Positions 1 through 5,780 of a stretch of 32,612 bases of DNA are shown here, piece by piece. Source of the stretch: a virus; the IMG/VR virus record IMGVR_UViG_3300005563_000073, positions 1 through 32,612 of that record, one strand, 5' to 3'. Position 1 is the stretch's first letter, and the number at the start of each line of letters is the position of its first letter. The notes under the pieces are model-generated. The model saw only the letters and a program-made list of their open reading frames with translations, was not told the DNA's origin and made no database searches. A program made the translations under genes and the position numbers.

Positions 1-120
1 GTAGCCCTCATCGCGGAAGCAGACCGCGATGAGGGTGTCGCCGGCCAGCGTGGAGGCGTGCGACGAGAGCGTGACCGTGGCGAACTCGGCCGAGCCAGTG
101 GTGACCCCAATGAACGACAC
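1..120 (-). CDS. Beta-rich phage protein, N-terminal part (3' end outside window)
   Basis: Forty codons are present from a GTG at 120, open to the window edge. The reading is VSFIGVTTGSAEFATVTL followed by LAGDTLIAVCFRDEGY, resembling the N-terminal beta-sandwich of the composite tail protein at 9351 (AIGNLLLVSTLTTS) and of many phage tail proteins. Full length unknown. Confidence 0.55.
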   Translation of the reverse strand, partial: MSFIGVTTGSAEFATVTLSSHASTLAGDTLIAVCFRDEGY

Positions 121-123
121 AGG

Positions 124-231
124 TCACCCGCCCCCGCGACGGCGAAGGCGCTTGCCGACGTAGAGCGCCACCGGCACCGACACCACGCACCAGGCGGCGA
201 GCCCGATCAGGACCCATGCGAGGACGGACAC
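124..231 (-). CDS. Very small membrane peptide
   Basis: 35 residues from GTG, preceded by GAGGGGGG, and ending TGA. Residues 3-26 are hydrophobic (VLAWVLIGLAAWCVVSVPV) and the end is basic (GKRLRRRGGG), so N-out, C-in orientation is likely. The next gene starts three bases after the stop. The spacing, ribosome site and membrane profile make it credible. Function unknown; a small lysis or membrane regulator is possible. Confidence 0.55.
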   Translation of the reverse strand: MSVLAWVLIGLAAWCVVSVPVALYVGKRLRRRGGG

Positions 232-286
232 CGCCCACCCCCCTCGCGTCTCGACCAGGGAACGGAGGGGGGCGGGCGGGGCCGGG

Positions 287-679
287 TCAGGCGAGCGAGA
301 TCGTGATCGAGCCCGCGGCGAAGGAGAGGGTGTCGCCGGCGTTGGTGGTCTTGCTGGTGATCGTCCCGAACCACTTGCGGATCGGGGTGCCGGCGGAGTC
401 CCAGATCTCCACGGCGACGACCGTGGTGGCGGGCATGCCGGTGTAGTTGACGGCCGAAGTGGTCGTCACGGAGCCCGCCGACGCGGTGCCCAGCGCGGCG
501 GTGAGGGACTGGCCGCCGGCCGTGTAGGAGCCGCCGGTGACCTCGGTGCCGTTGGCGGTGGCCGTCGGCGTGGTGGTCATCAGCCGCAGCTTCACCGGGC
601 TGACGGTCGCCGTGTAGGTCGCTGCGGCCAGGCTGGCCTTGAGCAGGTTGTTCGCTTCGGTCTGGTCGATGTTGGCCAT
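287..679 (-). CDS. Phage structural protein of the tail-fibre-associated type
   Basis: 130 residues. The series LRLMTTTPTATANGTEVTGG, SYTAGGQSLTAALG, VVAVEIWDSAGTPIRKWFGT and GDTLSFAAGSITISL is the pattern of a widespread small beta-rich phage protein found near tail genes, in which a GTEVxGGSY motif and a C-terminal GDTLxFxAGxLxIxL motif are constant. Probably a virion decoration or fibre-associated protein. ATG follows GAGAAGGAG. Confidence 0.78.
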   Translation of the reverse strand: MANIDQTEANNLLKASLAAATYTATVSPVKLRLMTTTPTATANGTEVTGGSYTAGGQSLTAALGTASAGSVTTTSAVNYTGMPATTVVAVEIWDSAGTPIRKWFGTITSKTTNAGDTLSFAAGSITISLA

Positions 680-738
680 GTCCGGCCTCTCCTTCTCGGT
701 CTGGAGCGGCGACCGGGAAGTCGCCGGGCACGCTGATC

Positions 739-765
739 ACCCGGGGCGCGCGAGGCGCCCCGGGT
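739..765 (-). terminator. Perfect 11-bp hairpin
   Basis: ACCCGGGGCGC / GCGCCCCGGGT with a 5-base loop, 24 bases after the stop of the Cys-rich gene, in the gap 680-789. No U-run follows. Confidence 0.55.
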
Positions 766-789
766 GCGGGTGAAGCGGGGGGTTGGCCG

Positions 790-1116
790 TCAGGCCGTGA
801 CGCCGTGCAGGTGGAGCTGGAACTCGCGCCCGGTCTTGTCGCCGGCGTCCTTGCGGGCGGTGGCGCACAGCGGGCACCCGAGGGGGGCGCAGCAGTCCAT
901 GTGCCGCTCGGTGCCCTCGCCCGACTGGGCGTTGAGGGTGAAGAAGTGCTTCGGGTGGTTGTCGGTCTGGCCGCACACGCCGCACGTGGTGACGTGGGTG
1001 GGCTCGGGCACGTCGGCGGCCGACAGGGCGGCGGGCGCGCCGCCGTCGACGACGGCGCCGTTGAAGGTGTCGACCTCGGCCTGCGACAGCGGCGCGGTGG
1101 GGGTGGGCTCGGTCAT
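790..1116 (-). CDS. Cys-rich small protein, probable zinc binding
   Basis: 108 residues; ATG with AGAGGAC upstream. Residues 1-40 are low-complexity. Residues about 45-93 have CGVCGQTDNHPKH followed by HMDCCAPLGCPLCATA, giving two CxxC units, one CC pair and several His residues, enough for one or two zinc sites. Function unknown. Confidence 0.78.
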   Translation of the reverse strand: MTEPTPTAPLSQAEVDTFNGAVVDGGAPAALSAADVPEPTHVTTCGVCGQTDNHPKHFFTLNAQSGEGTERHMDCCAPLGCPLCATARKDAGDKTGREFQLHLHGVTA

Positions 1117-1145
1117 GACGGGTGTCCTCTCGCGGGCATGACGAA

Positions 1146-1185
1146 GACCCCCGACGCCAAGGCGGCGACGAGGGTCCGGGGGGTC
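1146..1185 (-). terminator. Hairpin upstream of the Cys-rich small gene
   Basis: GACCCCC / GGGGGTC, with further pairing inside, in the 84-base gap 1117-1200. On the minus strand it ends GGGGGTCTTCGTCATG, nearly the same as the terminator before the capsid gene (GGGGGTTTTTCGTCATG). Confidence 0.5.
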
Positions 1186-1200
1186 GGGTGGGGGCCGGCG

Positions 1201-1566
1201 CTACTGGATGGCGCGGCTGAGGTAGAGCGTGCCGTCGCCGACGCGGATCTTGCGGTCGGCGAGCGGCGCGGCCGGGTCCTCCAGGTACAGCTGGTAGGGC
1301 GCGTTGGCGAAGCGCCACAGCAGCGTCTGGGCGGCGGTGACCGTCGGGATGAAGAACTGGCCTTGGAACTGCACCAGGCCCTGCTCGATGGTCGGGTTGT
1401 TCGACCAGGTGAACAGCGGTGCGCCGTCGCGGTCGGCGATGACGCCGGTCGCGATCATCGACGGCCCGAGGATCTTCGGGTTGCCGTCGGCGTCGACGAT
1501 GGCGAAGGCCTCGCCCGGCCAGTCGGCCCCCTGGTCGAGGTACAGGTCCTTGTGGAGGGCGGTCAC
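1201..1566 (-). CDS. Small phage structural-type protein
   Basis: 121 residues from a GTG that overlaps the upstream TGA; ends TAG. Pattern DLYLDQGADWPGEAFAIVD, then IATGVIADRDG, then QLYLEDP and GDGTLYLSRAI, resembles a family of small beta-rich phage proteins commonly located near tail or fibre genes. Role uncertain; probably virion-associated. Confidence 0.72.
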   Translation of the reverse strand: MTALHKDLYLDQGADWPGEAFAIVDADGNPKILGPSMIATGVIADRDGAPLFTWSNNPTIEQGLVQFQGQFFIPTVTAAQTLLWRFANAPYQLYLEDPAAPLADRKIRVGDGTLYLSRAIQ

Positions 1567-2009
1567 ACCTCGCCTCCCTGGGCTGGCATCGTGGCGGTGC
1601 CCTGGGGGCCGGTCGCGGGCACGCGCGCCTCGGCGATCGCGGCGAGCGCGGCGGTGAGGGCGTCGGCGGTGACCGCCGGGGTGGCGAGCGCGGGGGCTGC
1701 CGCGGCCAGTCGGTCGATCTCCTCGTAGACCATCGCGCGGATCACGCCGCGCACCCCGTCCCAGGTGATGCGCCCGACCGGGGAGACCCGGGCGCGGGCG
1801 GCGAGGGTCCCCGCGACCGCCAGCACCAGTGCCAGCACGGTGCCGATGAGGTCGATCGTCTTGTCGGGGATCACGAGCCAGCCTGCGGCGGCGGTGGCGT
1901 AGAGCAGCGTGGTCACGGCGTGCGCAAGCACGACCGGCTCGCTGGCGCCCTGGCCGCCGGTGTCGAGCCGGTGCTGCCCCGCGGTGACGTCGGGCAGCGG
2001 GCCGCTCAT
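1563..2009 (-). CDS. Holin-like two-helix membrane protein
   Basis: 148 residues, coupled to the amidase gene by ATGA. Two hydrophobic helices at about 30-47 (VTTLLYATAAAGWLVI) and 51-71 (TIDLIGTVLALVLAVAGTLAA), joined by a short loop (PDK), and followed by RARVSPVG, a pattern seen in actinophage holins and holin-like proteins. The C-terminus is Ala-rich and helical. Topology and position next to the endolysin are the basis for the call. Confidence 0.7.
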   Translation of the reverse strand: MSGPLPDVTAGQHRLDTGGQGASEPVVLAHAVTTLLYATAAAGWLVIPDKTIDLIGTVLALVLAVAGTLAARARVSPVGRITWDGVRGVIRAMVYEEIDRLAAAAPALATPAVTADALTAALAAIAEARVPATGPQGTATMPAQGGEV

Positions 2010-2863
2010 CCGGCGGTCGGCGAGTCGTCAGCGGTGCCGTCGGGGCGGAGCCGGCACAGCCGCTTGGAGCGGCGGTCCAGCTCGTCCCAGGTGACCTTCT
2101 CGACCCACTGCTCGACGGCGAGGCCCTTGTCGATCGCGGCCTGCGCCGACACGACCTCGCTGTCGCCGAGGCCGACCAGGACGCCGCCGGACAGGATCGC
2201 GGTGATGACCTGGGGCTTGGTCTTGTCGGGCTGGTAGCGGATGTACATCTCGTCCTCCTGGGCGGGCGGCCGCCTCGGGGCGGGCCGGGCTGCGGGCTCG
2301 TGGTCGCCGGTGACCGCGGCCATGAACCGGTCCCACGGGAACCCGGGGCCGGGGTCGCTGTGCGTGCTCTGGTGCCAGGCCTTGCTGACGTCGACGTGGC
2401 CGCAGATGCCGTGCCGGCCGGCGAGCAGGTCGGCCGAGGTGAGCCGCACGAGGGGGATGCCGAACCGATCGCACAGCTCCCGGGTGCGTGCCGCGGCCCG
2501 CGCGACCGCCGGCCACACGTCGTCGGCGAGCCACTGCTCCCGGGTGTAGCTCTGCCGGTAGTCGCCGCCCTCGGCGCAGATCTCGATGCCGAGGCTGTTG
2601 ACGTTGGGCGGGGCGTGGTAGGCGACGGTGGTGTCGGGCACGCAGTGCTGCTCGCCGGCGACGTCGCAGACGTAGTGCGCCGACCCGCCGGCGGATCCGC
2701 CGGCGAAGTAGTGCGCCGTCGACAGCGCGAGCCCGGCCGCCGAGGCATGCGGGTAGCCCACCTCGGGGCAGGTGGCGTGGATGACGACGCGGGTCGGGTG
2801 CGGGTTGTCGCCGACAGCGCGGGAGCTGTTCAGGGCGCGCACGCCGATCGCGGGCTCGGCCAT
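2006..2863 (-). CDS. Endolysin, N-acetylmuramoyl-L-alanine amidase (Amidase_2)
   Basis: 285 residues; ATG with GGAG seven bases upstream. Residues about 20-185 form an Amidase_2 (PGRP/AmpD-like) domain. Zinc ligands are the His in VVIHATC, the His in ICGHVDVS and the Asp in SDPGPGFPW; IEICAEGG supplies the conserved core strand. It cleaves the lactyl-amide bond between MurNAc and L-Ala, releasing phage at lysis. Residues about 200-285 are a separate tail (VITAILSGGVLVGLGDSEV) without a recognised wall-binding motif. The stop overlaps the holin-like gene (ATGA). Confidence 0.9.
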   Translation of the reverse strand: MAEPAIGVRALNSSRAVGDNPHPTRVVIHATCPEVGYPHASAAGLALSTAHYFAGGSAGGSAHYVCDVAGEQHCVPDTTVAYHAPPNVNSLGIEICAEGGDYRQSYTREQWLADDVWPAVARAAARTRELCDRFGIPLVRLTSADLLAGRHGICGHVDVSKAWHQSTHSDPGPGFPWDRFMAAVTGDHEPAARPAPRRPPAQEDEMYIRYQPDKTKPQVITAILSGGVLVGLGDSEVVSAQAAIDKGLAVEQWVEKVTWDELDRRSKRLCRLRPDGTADDSPTAG

Positions 2864-2876
2864 GGCAGATCTCCGA

Positions 2877-3500
2877 TCAGGCCGCGAGCTCGGCCCAGAC
2901 GATGACGCTGGACAGGTAGTTGTGGTGGGCCGCGTCCAGCTCGCCGCCGCACGTGATCAGGCGCAGCGTCGGGCCGGGAGTGGGCCCGTAGACCTCTTCC
3001 GTCGGGAAGGCGCTCTTGGGCACGGTCGCGGTGCGGGTGACGACGAAGGTGACTGTCGACCCGTCGGAACGGTCGACCCGGATCTGGTCGCCGACCTTGA
3101 CCTGCTTGAGCCGGTAGAAGATGCCGGGGTGGCCGTGGCTGTCGACGTGCCCGAGCAGCACTGCCGGGCCGGGCGCGCCCGGCTTGGACGAGCCGCGGTA
3201 CCAGCCGGCCTGCATCGGCGTCGCCAGTGACGGCACCTCGACGGTGTGGTCGGCGTTGAGCCCGAGGCTGATCAGGCTGGAGTGGGCGTCGATCGCGGGC
3301 ACCGTGACGGAGACGGGGTCCGCGACCGACGCCGCCGCCAGCGGGGCCGGCGCGGCCGAGCTCGTGGACGCCGCAGGCGAGGCTGGCGGCGCCGGAACGG
3401 CCATCGAGCTACGAAGGGCCACGCCACCGATCACGGCCAGGCCGGCCAGGATGACCGCCAGCACGCCGTAGGTGGCGACCCTGCCAGGGGCCCTGTGCAC
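2877..3500 (-). CDS. Sortase (class E/F-like)
   Basis: 207 residues from GTG at 3500, the first start after the upstream TAG. Residues 9-29 are a membrane anchor (ATYGVLAVILAGLAVIGGVAL), 36-60 an Ala/Pro linker, 61-207 the catalytic beta barrel. Catalytic His is H118 in LLGHVDSHG, catalytic Cys is C184 in LRLITCGGELD. Expected reaction: cleavage between Thr and Gly of a sorting motif and transfer to an amine of peptidoglycan or another protein, at the outer membrane face. No Arg follows C184 before the C-terminus, whereas sortases normally need one there; H192 and H193 lie where it would be expected. The gene sits between its likely substrate and the endolysin. Confidence 0.88.
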   Translation of the reverse strand: MHRAPGRVATYGVLAVILAGLAVIGGVALRSSMAVPAPPASPAASTSSAAPAPLAAASVADPVSVTVPAIDAHSSLISLGLNADHTVEVPSLATPMQAGWYRGSSKPGAPGPAVLLGHVDSHGHPGIFYRLKQVKVGDQIRVDRSDGSTVTFVVTRTATVPKSAFPTEEVYGPTPGPTLRLITCGGELDAAHHNYLSSVIVWAELAA

Positions 3501-3507
3501 GAGGGGT

Positions 3508-4107
3508 CTACTCCTCGCCCGTGTCCGGCGCGCCGACCGGGAACCGGGCGGCGGGCGCCACGACGACGGTGGTGGGCGGCGGCACGACGACCGTGGTGGA
3601 CGGCGGCGCAACCGTGGTCGGCGGCGGCACGACCGTGGTCGGCGGCGGCGCGACGGTGGTCGGCGGCACCACGACCGGCGTGCAGGCCGCGACCTTCGCC
3701 TCGAGCGCGGCCTTCAGGGCGGCCTCGGCCTTGGTGACGGCGTCGAGCGCGTCGGAGGGGACGGCGTCCTTGGCGACCTGGGCCAGTGCGGCGACGAGGG
3801 CCTTCGTGGCGGTGTCGACAGCGACGATGAGGGCCGGGGTGCCGGGGTGCGCGGCGAGCGCGGCGACAGCGTCGGTGAGGTTCTTCTGCGCGGTGGTGAC
3901 GGCGACCTGGTCGGCGGCGAGGGCGCTCTGCAGGCCTGCGAGGTGGTCGGAGGCGGCGACCGCGGTGCGGGCGGCGGCAGACACGCGCGCGATCGCCTCG
4001 GCGCAGCCCACGGTGTCCGGGCCGACCGGGGCGGCGGCCATCGCGGGCGCGCCGGCAAGTAGCGCGGTGGCCGCGATGCCAGCGACGAGCAGGGAGTAGC
4101 GCTTCAT
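3508..4107 (-). CDS. Exported Pro/Thr-rich protein with C-terminal PDTG sorting-like motif
   Basis: 199 residues; ATG with AGGAG seven bases upstream. A clear signal peptide (MKRYSLLVAGIAATALLAG, cleavage near AMAAA) is followed by an Ala-rich helical domain (about 30-150, with two Cys) and a Pro/Thr/Val stalk of PPTTV units (about 152-187). It ends FPVGAPDTGEE. PDTG matches the core of the sortase motif (xPxTG), but there is no following membrane helix and basic tail. The sortase gene starts seven bases after the stop, so this is the obvious candidate substrate. Stalk plus sorting motif is the architecture of wall-anchored surface proteins. Confidence 0.82.
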   Translation of the reverse strand: MKRYSLLVAGIAATALLAGAPAMAAAPVGPDTVGCAEAIARVSAAARTAVAASDHLAGLQSALAADQVAVTTAQKNLTDAVAALAAHPGTPALIVAVDTATKALVAALAQVAKDAVPSDALDAVTKAEAALKAALEAKVAACTPVVVPPTTVAPPPTTVVPPPTTVAPPSTTVVVPPPTTVVVAPAARFPVGAPDTGEE

Positions 4108-4131
4108 GGAGAGGCTCCTGTCGGGAGGCTT

Positions 4132-4971
4132 TCAGTTGGATGGGGGAACTCCGCCGGGGTCGCCCGTGGCGGGCGGGGCGGTGGGTGGATCGGTGGTGGG
4201 GGGAGGCGGCTGGGTGTCGTCGACGCACCCGCTGCCCACCCGCCCATCGGGGTAGGTCACCCGGTCGCGGTGCTGGCCGGGGTCGCACTGGGTGCCGTCG
4301 CGCCCGGGTGGGCCGGCGGCGGGCGGGTGAGCGGCCAGATAGGCGGCCACCACGGCCGCTACCTGCGCATCTGTTGCCGAAGCGCCCGGCTGTCCGTCGC
4401 GCCCGGGTGCGGGTGGGTGGGCGGCGAGGTAGCCCGAGACGGCGGCCGCGATCTCGTCGGCGGTGGGTGGCCGCCCGGGTGTCGGCGGGTGATCGGTGAG
4501 GTACTGGGCGACCGCGGTGGTGATCTCGGCGAGGGTGGGTGGGCGCCCGGCGGGTGGCGGGTGGGCGGCCATGTACTGGGCGACGGCGGTGGCGATCGCG
4601 GCCGGGCTGGCCGCCTCGGCGGCCGGCACCACGATCGGGGCCGCCTTGACGACGGCGGCCTGCTGGCAGGCTCCGATCGCCTCCAGCTGGGCGGCGGCGT
4701 CGCCGCCTGCGCGGCACGCGGCGGCCACCTGATCGGCGAGGCTGGTGGCCTGCTGGGCGGTCGCGTCGCGCTGCTGGGTGGCGGCGTTGGCCTGGTCGTT
4801 GGCGGCGGCGGCGTTCGTGTCGGCACTCTTCGCGTGGTAGGTGAGCACGATGCCGGCGACCATCAGGAATGCGCCGAGGATCGTCAGCCCGGTGACCCTG
4901 CTCGACGTGACCGCCGTGCGGGTGGCGGTGATGCGCTCGCGGACCTTCTCGAACGCCGACTCGAAGGCCAT
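4132..4971 (-). CDS. Membrane-anchored repeat protein
   Basis: 279 residues. A cytoplasmic N-terminal helix (FEKVRERITATRTAV), one membrane helix at about 26-45 (TGLTILGAFLMVAGIVLTYH), an Ala/Gln-rich coiled coil (51-110), then four units of form AVAQYLAAHPP-x2-GRPPT at residues 126, 150, 174 and 204, a Cys-flanked stretch (QCDPGQHRDRVTYPDGRVG, then GC), and a Pro/Thr tail. The extended, Pro-rich outside part could span the wall. It lies just before the exported PDTG protein. Confidence 0.78.
   Translation of the reverse strand: MAFESAFEKVRERITATRTAVTSSRVTGLTILGAFLMVAGIVLTYHAKSADTNAAAANDQANAATQQRDATAQQATSLADQVAAACRAGGDAAAQLEAIGACQQAAVVKAAPIVVPAAEAASPAAIATAVAQYMAAHPPPAGRPPTLAEITTAVAQYLTDHPPTPGRPPTADEIAAAVSGYLAAHPPAPGRDGQPGASATDAQVAAVVAAYLAAHPPAAGPPGRDGTQCDPGQHRDRVTYPDGRVGSGCVDDTQPPPPTTDPPTAPPATGDPGGVPPSN
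4312..4596 (-). repeat. Tandem 24-residue repeats in the membrane-anchored protein
   Basis: Four units with periods of 24, 24 and 30 residues, each with a short helix (IAxAVAxYLAAH) and a Pro/Gly turn (PPxxGRPPT). The last two turns have collagen-like GRDG. Confidence 0.78.
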
Positions 4972-4973
4972 CG

Positions 4974-5351
4974 TCAGTCCCCCACTCCGGTGCAGTCCCG
5001 CAGGACGAGGGGGTGCGCGTTGCGGGCGGCGATGCGGTCGCGCACGGCCTGGGCGTAGGTGGCGGCGGCGCGCTCCCGATCGGCGGCGGTGCCGCGCGCG
5101 GAGAGCAGGTTGAGCTGGGCGACGTCGAGGTCGCCGGTGGCGTCGCTGAGCGCGGTCACCGCCACCCGGAAGTCGGTATTCGACTGGATCTGGCACGCCG
5201 CGACCGCGGCCAGGCCGCGCTGCGCCGCGTATGACTCGTACGTGGCGTACGCCGCCATCAGCAGGAGGAGGACGCCAAGGACCGTTCGGCCGAGCTCTCC
5301 GAGGCGGCGGGCGCGAGGCCCTGGCCGTCGGACGTGCCGTTGCGGGGCCAC
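4974..5351 (-). CDS. Single-pass membrane protein, possible spanin- or holin-associated
   Basis: 125 residues; GTG with GGAAGG six bases upstream, starting inside the preceding gene (94-base overlap). Basic N-terminus (RHVRRPGPRARRLGE), one membrane helix at about 23-41 (TVLGVLLLLMAAYATYES), then a periplasm- or wall-side helical region with two Cys residues (AACQIQSNTDF; LRDCTG). The topology resembles an inner-membrane spanin-like or wall-interacting protein, but no family is recognised. Confidence 0.75.
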   Translation of the reverse strand: MAPQRHVRRPGPRARRLGELGRTVLGVLLLLMAAYATYESYAAQRGLAAVAACQIQSNTDFRVAVTALSDATGDLDVAQLNLLSARGTAADRERAAATYAQAVRDRIAARNAHPLVLRDCTGVGD

Positions 5352-5743
5352 GGGTCACCTTCCGGGTCGTTGGAGCGGTGCCGGGGGCGCGGCGGCGGCC
5401 ACCGGTCGTCGGAGTAGCCGCCTCGGTCGTCGCGGCGGTCGCGGCCGTTGGGGCCGCGGTACGGGTCGGGCGTACGGCGCTGGTGGTCGCGCCGCGGGGG
5501 GTCGCGCCGCGGGGGCGGCATGACCGGGCGCGGCGGCGGATCGCCGTCGTCGTCGCCGTCCTCGTCGTCGTCGCCGCCCTTGCGGCTGAGCGCGAACGCG
5601 CCGCCGACGACCGCAATGAAGATCCCGTTGATCGACACGTCGGAGTGGTAGTCCGGCACGACAAACTGCGCCCCGAAATTGATCACCCAGACGATCGAGA
5701 CGGTCACGAGAATCGCATTCGCGAGTCGCCGCGGGAGCAGCAC
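5258..5743 (-). CDS. Membrane protein with two helices and charged disordered tail
   Basis: 161 residues from GTG with GGGGGG six bases upstream. Residues about 7-29 (NAILVTVSIVWVINFGAQFV) and 36-54 (VSINGIFIAVVGGAFALS) are membrane helices, followed by a very charged acidic stretch (GGDDDEDGDDDGD) and an Arg/Pro/Asp-rich tail. Location after the fibre gene and before an endolysin fits a lysis-cassette role, e.g. holin-like or antiholin-like. The last 94 bases overlap the next gene in another frame. Confidence 0.75.
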   Translation of the reverse strand: MLLPRRLANAILVTVSIVWVINFGAQFVVPDYHSDVSINGIFIAVVGGAFALSRKGGDDDEDGDDDGDPPPRPVMPPPRRDPPRRDHQRRTPDPYRGPNGRDRRDDRGGYSDDRWPPPRPRHRSNDPEGDPWPRNGTSDGQGLAPAASESSAERSLASSSC

Positions 5744-5780
5744 TGCGGACCCCCCGTCGCAGTTCGTTGGGGCGGGAAGA

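Noticed and set aside
3480-3515. A frameshift joining the PDTG protein to the sortase membrane helix, which would create a classical sorting signal (motif, helix, charged residues)
   Set aside because: The frames differ and a TAG separates them; there is no slippery sequence before the stop, and the sortase has a suitable GTG start. Kept as two genes.
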